Shown here piece by piece: positions 54,437-63,479 of a DNA stretch of 64,000 nt. Each line of letters starts with the position of its first letter. Position 1 is the first letter of the stretch. The translations under genes and the position numbers were made by a program. A model generated the notes under the pieces. It ran no database searches. It saw only the letters and a program-made list of their open reading frames with translations, and had not been told where the DNA came from. The stretch is from Oryzomonas sp. GTDB lineage: Bacteria; Desulfobacterota; Desulfuromonadia; Geobacterales; Pseudopelobacteraceae. The DNA lies in the NCBI GenBank assembly GCA_031292255.1, contig JARLHN010000038.1, positions 49,324 to 113,323 on the forward strand, in the 5' to 3' direction.

Positions 54437-54985
54437 ATGAACATCATCAGAACAACCATTCCCGATGTCCTTATCCTCGAACCCAAGGTATTCGGCGACG
54501 AGCGCGGGTTTTTCTTCGAGAGCTTCAACGATCGGGTCTGGCGTCAGTTGACCGGACTCGACGTCACCTTTGTCCAGCACAACCACTCACGTTCTGCCGC
54601 AGGGGTCCTGCGCGGGCTCCACTACCAGATCCAGCATCCCCAGGGAAAACTGGTGCGGGTCATCTCCGGCGAGGTTTTCGATGTGGCAGTGGATATCCGC
54701 CGCAGCTCACCCACGTTCGGCGCATGGTACGGGATCCGCCTTTCCGCGGAAAACAAGCGCCAGATGTGGGTGCCGCCGGGATTTGCCCACGGCTTCTGCG
54801 TCACCTCGGAGTATGCCGAGTTTCTCTATCTGACCACCGACTACTGGGCGCCGGAACACGAACGCTGCATCGTTTGGAACGATCCCGACCTGGCAATCGC
54901 TTGGCCCATTGCCAACGAAGCGCCGACCGTTTCCGCCAAGGACCGCGTCGGCAAACGATTCAAGGAAGCGGATCTGTTTCCATGA
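54437..54985 (+). CDS. rfbC: dTDP-4-dehydrorhamnose 3,5-epimerase
   Basis: The ATG at 54437 follows TCAGGAG and gives 182 residues; the frame that begins at 54383 has no site. The cupin-fold enzyme has ILEPKVFGDERGFFFESF, QHNHSRSAAGVLRGLHYQIQHPQGKLVRV (catalytic His) and YAEFLYLTTDYWAPEHE (Tyr). It supplies the step between rfbB and rfbD, whose genes lie 16 kb upstream on the other strand. Its stop overlaps the start of the MFS gene. Confidence 0.95.
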   Translation: MNIIRTTIPDVLILEPKVFGDERGFFFESFNDRVWRQLTGLDVTFVQHNHSRSAAGVLRGLHYQIQHPQGKLVRVISGEVFDVAVDIRRSSPTFGAWYGIRLSAENKRQMWVPPGFAHGFCVTSEYAEFLYLTTDYWAPEHERCIVWNDPDLAIAWPIANEAPTVSAKDRVGKRFKEADLFP

Positions 54986-56262
54986 TCAGCCCGGCAAGCT
55001 GCCCAGGCACCGCCCAGGAGCAAAAGAATACCCGTTGGCTGTTGCTCGTGTGTCTTTGCCAACTCTTCATCATGCTGGTGTTTATCAACTATTCGGCCGT
55101 ACTCCCCATCCTGCGGCAGGAGTGGGGCATGAGCAATACCCGGGCCGGCATGATCTTCTCGGTCTACCAACTGGGCAACATCGCCTCGGGGGTCATTCTC
55201 TCGACCCTGACCGACCGCATGAACACCAAAGTGATCTTCATCGGCGCTGCGCTCTGGTCCGCCACCGCCAACCTGCTGTTTGCACTTTACGCCCATGACT
55301 TCACCAGCGCCCTGATCCTGCGCGCCCTGACCGGCATCGGCATGGGCGGAACCTACATGCCGGGGCTCAAGCTGGTTGCGGAGCGATTCGCCCCGGCCAA
55401 ACGCGGGCGGGCCATCGGCGTGTACGTCGGATCGCTGATGTTGGGTTCTTCACTCTCCCTGGCCTTCACCGGCTGGATGAGCGGCCTGTACGGCTGGCGG
55501 GTCGCCTTTATCGGCTGTTCCATTGGGGTCTTTGCCGGAGCGCTGCTATCATTCCCGATCTTTCACGGCTACCGTCCCGCCGTCCGGCCACGGAGCGACA
55601 GCGGCTACACTGCGGAGGTGGCCAGGAACCGGCCTGCACGCCTGATGATCCTCGGCTACGGCTCCCACATGTGGGAGATGTACGGCATGCGGAGCTGGTT
55701 GGCGCCGTTTTTCACCTCGGCCTTGATCGGATGGGGCTACGGGCAGGGACGCGCCACCGGCCTCGCCTCGACCATAGCCGCGCTTCTGGTCGGTATCGGC
55801 GCGTTTTCGACCGCCGTTACCGGTACCCTCTCCGACCGTTTCGGCCGCACCGCCACCATCAGCATGGTTATGCTTTCCAGCGCCGTGCTTTCTTTCTCCT
55901 TTGGCTGGCTGATCAACACCAACTTCTTGTTGACCTTGGCCATTGGCCTGCTGTACGGTTACCTCGTAGTGGCTGAATCTCCGGTTTTCTCCACCGGACT
56001 CACGGAACTGGTCGCTCCCGGCTATCTGGGGGCAGCCATGGGACTCCAGTCGTTGGTCGGCTATTCCCTGGCCACGATTTCGCCAACGGTGTTTGGATGG
56101 GCGCTGGATACCTTCAGGGGGTGGCAACCGGTCCCCGGCATCAACGGCGCTTGGGGCTTGGCATTTGCCAGCGTGGGAATCGGCGGCCTGGCCGGCCCGT
56201 TCTTCATGTGGCGGCTCCGCCGCTCTCCCGAAAGCCTGAAAATGGCCAACGGCAGACGCTGA
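54982..56262 (+). CDS. Major facilitator superfamily transporter
   Basis: The true start is the ATG at 54982 (ATGA overlap with rfbC); a longer frame from 54724 is an artefact. The 426-residue protein has twelve spans, DRMNTKVIFIGAALW (A-like motif between spans 2 and 3), LKLVAERFAPAKRGRAIGVYVGS and DRFGRTATISMVMLSSA after span 8. The substrate cannot be read; resemblance is to cyanate/nitrate-type or sugar-phosphate MFS groups. Confidence 0.9.
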   Translation: MISPASCPGTAQEQKNTRWLLLVCLCQLFIMLVFINYSAVLPILRQEWGMSNTRAGMIFSVYQLGNIASGVILSTLTDRMNTKVIFIGAALWSATANLLFALYAHDFTSALILRALTGIGMGGTYMPGLKLVAERFAPAKRGRAIGVYVGSLMLGSSLSLAFTGWMSGLYGWRVAFIGCSIGVFAGALLSFPIFHGYRPAVRPRSDSGYTAEVARNRPARLMILGYGSHMWEMYGMRSWLAPFFTSALIGWGYGQGRATGLASTIAALLVGIGAFSTAVTGTLSDRFGRTATISMVMLSSAVLSFSFGWLINTNFLLTLAIGLLYGYLVVAESPVFSTGLTELVAPGYLGAAMGLQSLVGYSLATISPTVFGWALDTFRGWQPVPGINGAWGLAFASVGIGGLAGPFFMWRLRRSPESLKMANGRR

Positions 56263-56351
56263 CTAACTGGTTTCCGGCCGCAAAGGGTTCTTTTCCGGAT
56301 GAATACTAACTAAACCCTTAATATAAGAATAATAACACGCCCATTACTGCC

Positions 56352-57041
56352 ATGATTATTGATTGGAACACCATCGACACCGTCCTTTTGGACATGGACG
56401 GGACCCTGCTGGATAGACACTTTGACGACCATTTCTGGCTGGAACACGTTCCCAAGCGTTGGGCCGCCCGAAACGGCACGAGTATCGACCATGCCCGAAC
56501 GCTGCTGCATGCCCTGTTCAAATCCCAGGAACAAACCCTCAACTGGACTGATCTGGACTACTGGTCACAACGCCTGGGTCTCGATATCCCTCGGCTCAAG
56601 CGGGAAGTAGAGCACCTGATAGCCGTTCATCCCTTTGTGGTGGAATTCCTGCTGTTTCTGAGGCAGCACCGCAAAAACATCTGGCTGGTGACCAACGCCC
56701 ATTCCAAAACGCTGGACCTGAAGATGAAAACCACCCGTATCGGGTCATACTTCGACGGCATCGTCTCGGCACATCAGGTCGGCCTGCCCAAGGAAGATCA
56801 CCGCTTCTGGGAGGCGCTCCAGAAGTTCGTCAGCTATGATCCCGGCCGAACCCTGCTGGGGGAAGACAGTGAAACCAACCTTGCCACGGCGGAGCAGTAC
56901 GGCATCGGTTACCTGGTGTACATAAGCCGTTTCAGCTCCGCGGTTCAGCCGAAACCTTCACTCGCCTTCGCCTCGATCGAGTACTTCAGTGCCCTGATTC
57001 CCAGTGCCGGTGAAACAACCGTCACCATCTCGAAAGGTTAA
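56352..57041 (+). CDS. HAD-family hydrolase, GMP/IMP nucleotidase-like (YrfG type)
   Basis: The 229-residue protein has motif I LLDMDGTLLD at 12-21, motif II WLVTNAHSKTLDLK and motif III/IV LPKEDHRFW with LLGEDSETNLATAEQYG. The WLEHVPKRWAARNG opening and GEDSETNL block match YrfG. It likely dephosphorylates purine monophosphates. 5 bases separate it from the DUF3047 gene. Confidence 0.87.
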   Translation: MIIDWNTIDTVLLDMDGTLLDRHFDDHFWLEHVPKRWAARNGTSIDHARTLLHALFKSQEQTLNWTDLDYWSQRLGLDIPRLKREVEHLIAVHPFVVEFLLFLRQHRKNIWLVTNAHSKTLDLKMKTTRIGSYFDGIVSAHQVGLPKEDHRFWEALQKFVSYDPGRTLLGEDSETNLATAEQYGIGYLVYISRFSSAVQPKPSLAFASIEYFSALIPSAGETTVTISKG

Positions 57042-57045
57042 CCAC

Positions 57046-57765
57046 ATGATTTCTTACCGGACAATATGCATAACCGTTATCATGGTTTCTTTCCTCGCCA
57101 GTCTACCCGCCCCGGCAGCCGAACCGGAACTGCGTGTCGGCAAGTTCAGCTCGGCAAGTCTCGCGGGATGGAAAGAACAGACCGTTTTCGGTTCAAAGAA
57201 ATCAACGTACTCCTTTGTCCAGGACAACGGAAAAACCGTTCTGCAGGGGAAGAGCAACGATTCGGCTTCTGGATTGCTCTATAAGGTCGATTTCGACCCC
57301 AAGATCTATCCGATCATCAGGTGGTCATGGAAGATTGATCACACGGTCAGGAAGGGTAACGAGAGGATCAAGGACGGACACGACTTTGCCGCCCGCCTGT
57401 ACGTGGTGTTTCCCAGAGGATTATTTTCCCACACCCGGGCTATTGAGTATGTCTGGGGGAATGTCTTGCGCAAGGGAGAGAGCATCCGCAGCCCCTACTC
57501 GAAGAATGCGGCCATGATCGCGGTGGATGGCGGTGATGAACAGGCAGGACATTGGATCGTCCATAGTCGCAATTTTGCCGATGACTACCGCACGGCTTTT
57601 GGCGAAGACCCCCCCAAGGCCGGCGCAATTGCCATCATGACCGACAGCGACAACACTCATGAGTCGTCAACCGGCTACTACGGCGACATAACCTTGCTCC
57701 CGCTTGCCAAGGAGGAAGAGCCGAAGTCGAAGGAGTCGAAACAACAGGATACACTGTCCAAATAA
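57046..57765 (+). CDS. DUF3047 exported protein
   Basis: The ATG at 57046 gives 239 residues with a cleavable signal peptide (about 1-25, ending PAPAA). The mature part matches DUF3047: VDFDPKIYPIIRWSWKIDHTV..., DGHDFAARLYVVFPRG, AIEYVWGNVLRKGESIRSPYSKNAAMIAVDGGDEQAGHWIVHSRNFADDYRTAFGEDPPKAGAIAIMTDSDNTHES. A Lys/Glu/Ser-rich tail follows. It is probably periplasmic; the fold resembles carbohydrate-binding beta-sandwiches, role unknown. Confidence 0.88.
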   Translation: MISYRTICITVIMVSFLASLPAPAAEPELRVGKFSSASLAGWKEQTVFGSKKSTYSFVQDNGKTVLQGKSNDSASGLLYKVDFDPKIYPIIRWSWKIDHTVRKGNERIKDGHDFAARLYVVFPRGLFSHTRAIEYVWGNVLRKGESIRSPYSKNAAMIAVDGGDEQAGHWIVHSRNFADDYRTAFGEDPPKAGAIAIMTDSDNTHESSTGYYGDITLLPLAKEEEPKSKESKQQDTLSK

Positions 57766-57782
57766 CCACGGCCGACAGTAAG

Positions 57783-58124
57783 CTACATCCTGCTCAGCTT
57801 GGTGCGAAACCTCTCAAGACGCGATGCACCCTCTTCGATCAGTCGTATCAGATCCTTGCGGGCACCGCCGGCCACGTCCTTGCCTTTTTCGACAAGTTCA
57901 TCGGTCTTTTCGCCAATGGTCTCAACAAGGTCGTTGATATTGGTGGTAAGGTCCTCCACGGCTTCATCGGCCCGGGTCTTGACACGACCGGCATAGCGCG
58001 AGATATCCCGGCGGGTGCGCCGGCCGGACTGGGGGGCCAAAAGCAACGCGAGCCCGGCCCCCACGATGCCGCCCGCCACTATCAGCAATGCCGCACCTGC
58101 AAACTTTTTATCACACTCTTCCAT
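57783..58124 (-). CDS. YtxH-domain membrane protein
   Basis: The start at 58124 follows GGAGGGTGATC, giving 113 residues: one membrane span (about 10-30) with GIVGAGLALLLAPQSGRRTRRDI, the YtxH mark, then a charged amphipathic coil (RVKTRADEAVEDLTTNINDLVETIGEKTDELVEKGKD). Such proteins are stress-associated and of unknown function. It is convergent with the DUF3047 gene. Confidence 0.9.
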   Translation of the reverse strand: MEECDKKFAGAALLIVAGGIVGAGLALLLAPQSGRRTRRDISRYAGRVKTRADEAVEDLTTNINDLVETIGEKTDELVEKGKDVAGGARKDLIRLIEEGASRLERFRTKLSRM

Positions 58125-58203
58125 GATCACCCTCCTTTGCGCGTATTGGAACTATTGTACCCTATTGTAAGAAAAAATCCACTCTTCGACCGCCCCTGCT
58201 GTC

Positions 58204-58326
58204 ATACCGAGTCGCAATCAAAATGATGAGCAGGCGGCAAGGAGAAGGCGACGCAGGCGTTCCATACTAACGTTGATGAGCCGACGACGAAGCCAACGAA
58301 CTCTGCGTTTGATTGCGGCTCGGTAT
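58204..58326. repeat. MITE-like element with 19-bp terminal inverted repeats
   Basis: ATACCGAGTCGCAATCAAA (58204-58222) and TTTGATTGCGGCTCGGTAT (58308-58326) pair at 18 of 19 positions. The 123-bp element contains no gene; an inner GATGAGCAGG.../...GATGAGCCG pair repeats the motif. It lies in the divergent gap between the YtxH gene and the YpdA-like gene. Confidence 0.75.
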
Positions 58327-58417
58327 CATACAATTTTTTCGAATGCCTTTCATCTTGGCTGGAAGTCATGTTATAAAATCATATACACTCATCTCATTTC
58401 AAGACAAAGGACAATAA

Positions 58418-59521
58418 ATGAGATCATTATACGATGTTCTCATCGTCGGCGGCGGACCTGCGGGGCTTGCCACCGCCTATCTGTGCCACAAGCACGGCCT
58501 TTCCCACTTGGTGCTGGAATCGGGCAAAGCGGTGTTTCAGGGGATCGCCAACACCTATCCCGAAGGCAAGCATGTGTATGCCTCCAAACCCAAGGATGCA
58601 CCCGAACCGTTCCTGGTGGACGAATTGAAACCCCCCGACAAACCGGTCACGGTGGAGAGCTATATCCAATACGTACAGCATTTTGTACAGCATGAGAACC
58701 TCAAGGTGCAGACCGAGGTCGCTTTTGAGGATATCCGGGAGGAGCGGGACGTACTCTCCGTTGTCACCAATACGGGGGTCTTCCGCGGGCGCAAAGTCGT
58801 GCTTGCCTTCGGTAACAGCATCCCACGCGAGCTGTCGGTGTACGGCGACGCCAAGATGGTGGCCAAGAACCTGGAAGATGCAGGTAAATTCGTTGGCATC
58901 AAGACCCTGGTCATCGGCGGCGGCAACACCGCGGCCGACGTGGTCATCGCCATACTCAAGGCCAAGCGTGAAGTGAACGATAACCAGTCGGTCTACTGGG
59001 CCCACAAATCGGAAAAATTCGATGTCAACAAGGAGACGGCCCAGCGTTTGGGTGAGGAGATCCTGCTGGGGGGCAATATCCGCCTGCTGCCCGGCGCCAC
59101 GCCGCGCATCGGCGAGGTGGATGAAGAAGGTGTCGACCGCCTGGTCATCCGCATCAACGAATTCAAGCAGGCAGACGGCATCGGACTGAACCACTCCCTG
59201 AGTTTTCCCATGGAGAATGTGATCGCCTGCATCGGCTCCCAGGGACCGATGCCGATTTTCGACAAGCTCGGCATCCAGATGATCGCCTGTGCGGCCGGGG
59301 TCTGCAAGATCGCCAGGGAGGGGGATCGTCTGGTGCTTTTGACCGCCGAATTCGAATCCACCCGCAAGGGGGTCTATGTCATCGGCGGCGCCATCTCACC
59401 CTCATATATGAAGATCAAGGAGGGCTCCATTGCCGAGGAGAAACATCCCAACCTGATCTACACCGCCATCAACGACGCCTACCACGTCGTGGAGGCCATC
59501 AGGAAAAAGGTGAAAGGCTAA
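58418..59521 (+). CDS. YpdA-like FAD/NAD(P)-dependent oxidoreductase
   Basis: The 367-residue protein has two dinucleotide-binding motifs, GGGPAGLATAYL at 11-22 and VIGGGNTAADVVI near 167-179, arranged as in thioredoxin reductases but without the CxxC pair. This is the layout of YpdA (bacillithiol disulfide reductase) and related FAD enzymes. A role in low-molecular-weight thiol reduction is likely by family; which thiol a Geobacter uses is not shown. Confidence 0.85.
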   Translation: MRSLYDVLIVGGGPAGLATAYLCHKHGLSHLVLESGKAVFQGIANTYPEGKHVYASKPKDAPEPFLVDELKPPDKPVTVESYIQYVQHFVQHENLKVQTEVAFEDIREERDVLSVVTNTGVFRGRKVVLAFGNSIPRELSVYGDAKMVAKNLEDAGKFVGIKTLVIGGGNTAADVVIAILKAKREVNDNQSVYWAHKSEKFDVNKETAQRLGEEILLGGNIRLLPGATPRIGEVDEEGVDRLVIRINEFKQADGIGLNHSLSFPMENVIACIGSQGPMPIFDKLGIQMIACAAGVCKIAREGDRLVLLTAEFESTRKGVYVIGGAISPSYMKIKEGSIAEEKHPNLIYTAINDAYHVVEAIRKKVKG

Positions 59522-59564
59522 TACTATGCGTGCGCCGCTTGTGACGCAATCAACCACCCCCTGC

Positions 59565-59587
59565 CCCCCTCCTTATCAAGGAGGGGG
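59565..59587. repeat. C/G-rich palindromic repeat
   Basis: CCCCCTCCTT and AAGGAGGGGG form a perfect 10-bp stem with a 3-base loop, 44 bases after the YpdA-like gene. It belongs to the same style of intergenic repeat as those at 13741 and 63432 and may stabilise the transcript end. The remaining bases before htpG hold only a further short palindrome. Confidence 0.6.
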
Positions 59588-59766
59588 AAGATCTGGGCGT
59601 TTTCCCCTCTTAGTTTAGGAGGACCCTCTGGGGCCTAAAGGGCCGATGGCGGTAGTCATCCTCAGTTCGCGGCTCGTATTATGAAAACTTCCCCCTTGAA
59701 AAATTCCTCAATGATGATTAGGTTGCTTTTGTATCGATCCCATCCCATAAAGGAGAGCATATACGC

Positions 59767-61704
59767 ATGTCCAAGACCACCAAGCAGTTTCAGACCGAGG
59801 TACAGCAACTTCTCGACCTGGTCATCCATTCCCTCTATTCCAACCGCGATATATTTTTGCGGGAACTGATCTCCAATGCATCCGATGCCATCGATAAGGT
59901 ACGCTTTGAGGCCCATTCCAACGAAACGGTTCTGGAGGGAAACAGCGACTGGAAGATCAAACTCATCCCCAATAAGGATGCAGGCACCCTGATCATCCGT
60001 GACAATGGCATCGGCATGAGCATGGCGGAGGTTGAAGAGAACATCGGCACCATCGCCCGCTCCGGCACCAAGGCATTCATGCAGAACCTCAAGGAGAAGG
60101 CATCCTCCGACAATCCGGAATTGATCGGCCAGTTCGGAGTCGGCTTTTACGCATCATTCATGATTGCCGACAAGGTTACGCTGTTCACGCGCACTGCCGG
60201 CTCCATCGAGGCGGGATGCTGCTGGGAATCCACCGGCGATGGCTCCTATACCATCGAGGAATGTAGCCGGGAACGTCGCGGCACCGAGATCATCCTGCAC
60301 CTGAAGGAAGAATTCAAAGAGTACCTGGACGAGTGGAAGATCCGCTCTATCGTCAAAAAATACTCGGATTACATCCAGTACCCGGTGGTGATGGACGTCA
60401 CCCGTACCGAAGTGCCCAAGGGGGTGGACGGCAAGGAGATCGAAGGGGCCGGCACCATCGAGAAGACGGAAGAGGAAACCCTCAACTCCATGAAGGCCAT
60501 CTGGGCGCGTTCCAAAAGCGATGTGACCGAAGAGGAGTACAACGAGTTCTACAAGCATATCTCCCATGACTTCGACGCACCTTTCCGCACCATTCACTTT
60601 TCGGCAGAGGGCACCAGCGAGTTCAAGGCCCTGGTGTACCTGCCGGCCCGAAAACCGTTCGACATGTTCTTCGCCGACCGCAAAAAGGGTTTGCAACTCT
60701 ACGTCAAACGGGTGTTCATCACCGATAAGTGCGAGGAGTTGATCCCCGACTACCTGCGCTTTGTCAAAGGGGTGGTGGACTCTTCCGACCTGCCGCTCAA
60801 TGTCTCCCGCGAAATCCTGCAGGAGGATGCGCAGATCAGGCGCATCCAGAAGAACCTGGTCGGCAAGGTCCTCTCCACATTGGCCGAGGTAAAGGACAAG
60901 AGCTACGATGAGTATGTGGCGTTCTGGAAGGAATTCGGCCAAGTAATCAAGGAAGGAGTCCATTTCGATTTTGCCAACAAGGAGAAGCTCCAGGACCTGG
61001 TGCTGTTCGAAAGCACCAAGACCGAAAACGGCTCCTATGTGTCGTTGAAAGAGTATGTCGAACGCATGCCCGAGTCACAGAAGGAAATCTACTTCATCAC
61101 CGGCTCCAGCCGCGAGGCCCTGGAACAATCGCCGCATCTGGAGGTTTTCCAGTCAAAGGGTTTCGAGGTATTGTTCATGGCCGACCCGGTTGACGAGTGG
61201 GTGGTTCAATCGCTCACCGAGTACGACGGCAAACAGCTTAAGGCGGTTGACCGCGGTGATATCAGTATTGACAGCGATGAGGAGAAAAAAGAAAATGAGA
61301 AAAAACGCGAAGAGGCCCAGAAAGAGTTCTCCGGCCTGATTTCACTCATGACGGACCGGCTGAAGGACAAGGTCAAGGAGGTACGCTTTTCGAACCGGCT
61401 GACCGACAGCGCCTGTTGCCTGGTGGCCGATGAATATGGCATGAACGCCAACATGGAACGCATCATGAAGTCGCTCAACCAGAGCGTGCCCGAATCCAAA
61501 CGCATCCTGGAGCTGAACCCGGACCACGCCATCCTCAAGGCCATGGCTGACCTCCATGCAAACGAAAAGGATGCCCCAACCATAGGTGATTATGCCGACC
61601 TGCTCTACGACCAGGCCCTCCTGACCGAGGGGTCGCCCATCAAGGACCCGCTTCGTTTCACGAGGCTGGTCAGCGAACTGATGGTCAAAGCTGCCGGGAA
61701 ATAA
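59767..61704 (+). CDS. htpG: Molecular chaperone HtpG (Hsp90)
   Basis: The 645-residue protein carries the Hsp90 GHKL ATP site: [45 protein letters not shown] and [16 protein letters not shown], followed by a middle domain with [18 protein letters not shown] and [17 protein letters not shown], and a C-terminal dimerisation domain. It is an ATP-dependent chaperone for protein folding under stress. A ribosome site AAAGGAGAG precedes the start. Confidence 0.97.
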   Translation: MSKTTKQFQTEVQQLLDLVIHSLYSNRDIFLRELISNASDAIDKVRFEAHSNETVLEGNSDWKIKLIPNKDAGTLIIRDNGIGMSMAEVEENIGTIARSGTKAFMQNLKEKASSDNPELIGQFGVGFYASFMIADKVTLFTRTAGSIEAGCCWESTGDGSYTIEECSRERRGTEIILHLKEEFKEYLDEWKIRSIVKKYSDYIQYPVVMDVTRTEVPKGVDGKEIEGAGTIEKTEEETLNSMKAIWARSKSDVTEEEYNEFYKHISHDFDAPFRTIHFSAEGTSEFKALVYLPARKPFDMFFADRKKGLQLYVKRVFITDKCEELIPDYLRFVKGVVDSSDLPLNVSREILQEDAQIRRIQKNLVGKVLSTLAEVKDKSYDEYVAFWKEFGQVIKEGVHFDFANKEKLQDLVLFESTKTENGSYVSLKEYVERMPESQKEIYFITGSSREALEQSPHLEVFQSKGFEVLFMADPVDEWVVQSLTEYDGKQLKAVDRGDISIDSDEEKKENEKKREEAQKEFSGLISLMTDRLKDKVKEVRFSNRLTDSACCLVADEYGMNANMERIMKSLNQSVPESKRILELNPDHAILKAMADLHANEKDAPTIGDYADLLYDQALLTEGSPIKDPLRFTRLVSELMVKAAGK

Positions 61705-61712
61705 CCGACTCC

Positions 61713-61739
61713 GGCTCCCCCGGCAAGGCCGGGGGAGCC
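61713..61739 (+). terminator. Strong hairpin after htpG
   Basis: GGCTCCCCCGGC and GCCGGGGGAGCC form a 12-bp stem with loop AAG, 8 bases past the htpG stop. There is no T-tract, so it may be a processing or Rho-assisted end and not a classical terminator. Confidence 0.5.
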
Positions 61740-61955
61740 ATGCCTTCACTCCCTCTCCCTCCTGACCTCCCACCATGCAAATTCAAATAGTTCTTCAATT
61801 GTGCACGCATTGTGCCGATATTAATTAGAGCACGTCTGTACCGCGTCACGGATTCAGGTAGAATTCCTGACACGTTCTGCACCTGGACGGCATTAATGCT
61901 TACAATGTTGGTACGTTAATAACCAAGGGTCACTCCAACAAACGGAGCTACATTC

Positions 61956-63392
61956 ATGGTGAGCAACACCTCCGCAGAAGATGGGGCCAAGGAAAGTATT
62001 CCGGGCAAAGAATACAAAAAACTCGGTTACAGCCTGTTCGTTGCCATATCCGGGGACAAACTGGAATGCCGTTGCAGCTACGTGCCGCGCCAGCAAGGTT
62101 CCATGATGACCCGGGCTGAGTTGAATGGCTACCTCGCCGCAACCGGCGTGAAAGAAGGCCTTGACGATGACGCCCTCAACGCCTTCGCGGTCAATGCCGC
62201 TGCCGGGCAATCACTACGCAATGTGGTGATGGCAACCGGCATTCCGGCCGTCAACGGCATCGACGGCCGGCTGTCCTATACGGTGCAACCATCCGTCCCA
62301 ATCCAATCGGATGGCGACGAAACGGGAGACATTGACCTGCACCAGGTCCAGACCTTTATCAACGTTATGCCGGGCGATGAAATCGCACGCATCGTCCCCC
62401 CCGAACCCGGAGCCGCCGGCAGGGGAGTGACCGGCGAAAGCCTTCAACAACTGCCCGGCAAGCCCCTTACTCTCAAGATCGGCAAAAACGTCGCCGCCGA
62501 GGACAACGGGAAGCGGCTTGTTTCCGCCGCTGCCGGCAGGGTTTGCTTGGTCTCCGGGGAGATATCCGTTGAAGAAGAGTACGTTGTGGCCGGAGACGTC
62601 AACTTCAGGGTCGGTTCGATCACTTTCAACGGCGTGGTGGAGGTGCGGGGCGATGTGCTCGATGATTTCGGCGTCAGTGCCGCCAAAGGACTGAGCGTCA
62701 GCGGAAATATCGGGAACTGCGCCATAACGAGCGGTGGAGACATCGCACTCTGCGGTATGGATGGCCAAAGCAAAGGGACCATCGTGTGCGGCGGCGGCAT
62801 CAAGGCACAATTCATCCATGACAGCATCATCGAATGCGCCGGTGATCTCATTGTCGAGGTGGAACTGCATAACTGCATCGTCAAGACCCAGGGCAGGATC
62901 ATTGTCAACAAAGGGGCGATTGCCGGAGGCTCCTATATCGCCTTGGGAGGGATTGAGGCCAAAAAAATCGGATCGCTGGCCTCGGTCAGGACATCTCTGA
63001 CCGTCGGCGTCGATTATCATGACGCAGAAGAACTGGAAAGCCTCATGAATGAACTTGCAAAAAATCACAAGCAGCTCGGACAGACATCATCGCTTAAGGA
63101 GATCGAGGAGTTTCGCCGGAAAAGGGCAACTCTGACGGACCGCATCATGGCCATCCGCTCAAAGGCCGATGGGCGCGCCAACCAGAAGATCAATATCAAA
63201 GGGACGCTCTACGATAACACCTTGCTGGTGATCGGAAACCAGAACGAGGAGGTCAGGGAACCGCTCGACGGACCGCTCAGCGTGTGTGAAAACACGATCG
63301 AAGGAGGGCTTCGCTATCTCTCCCTGACCAGTCTGGATGTTAAGGCCTCCGATATAGAGAAGGCCTTTATCCTCGAATATCAAAGAAGATAG
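61956..63392 (+). CDS. FapA/DUF342 polymer-like protein
   Basis: The 478-residue protein has the DUF342 fold: an N-terminal helical part, then a long right-handed beta-helix-like stretch (GDVNFRVGSITFNGVVEVRGDVLDDFGVSAAKGLSVSGNIGNCAITSGGDIALCG...ECAGDLIVEVELHNCIVKTQGRIIVNKGAIAGGSYIALGGIEAKKIGS) and a C-terminal coiled coil. FapA proteins are linked to polar localisation and surface structures, but the function here is unknown. Confidence 0.87.
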   Translation: MVSNTSAEDGAKESIPGKEYKKLGYSLFVAISGDKLECRCSYVPRQQGSMMTRAELNGYLAATGVKEGLDDDALNAFAVNAAAGQSLRNVVMATGIPAVNGIDGRLSYTVQPSVPIQSDGDETGDIDLHQVQTFINVMPGDEIARIVPPEPGAAGRGVTGESLQQLPGKPLTLKIGKNVAAEDNGKRLVSAAAGRVCLVSGEISVEEEYVVAGDVNFRVGSITFNGVVEVRGDVLDDFGVSAAKGLSVSGNIGNCAITSGGDIALCGMDGQSKGTIVCGGGIKAQFIHDSIIECAGDLIVEVELHNCIVKTQGRIIVNKGAIAGGSYIALGGIEAKKIGSLASVRTSLTVGVDYHDAEELESLMNELAKNHKQLGQTSSLKEIEEFRRKRATLTDRIMAIRSKADGRANQKINIKGTLYDNTLLVIGNQNEEVREPLDGPLSVCENTIEGGLRYLSLTSLDVKASDIEKAFILEYQRR

Positions 63393-63431
63393 TGAAGCGT
63401 CGGTCTTCAGCTAACGGGCAAATCCCCCCTG

Positions 63432-63451
63432 CCCCCCTTTTCAAAGGGGGG
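63432..63451. repeat. C/G-rich palindromic repeat
   Basis: CCCCCCTTT and AAAGGGGGG flank a 2-base centre in the gap between convergent FapA and TPR genes. Same repeat family as at 13741 and 59565. Confidence 0.55.
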
Positions 63452-63479
63452 AACCGTTTGGCGGGGTGCAATGCTAATT

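Noticed and set aside
54724-54981. N-terminal extension of the MFS gene
   Set aside because: It overlaps rfbC fully in another frame; the ATG at 54982 with an ATGA overlap is the better start.
59695-59710. Sigma-32-type promoter before htpG
   Set aside because: A CTTGAAA -35-like element is present, but no CCCCAT-type -10 lies at the required distance.
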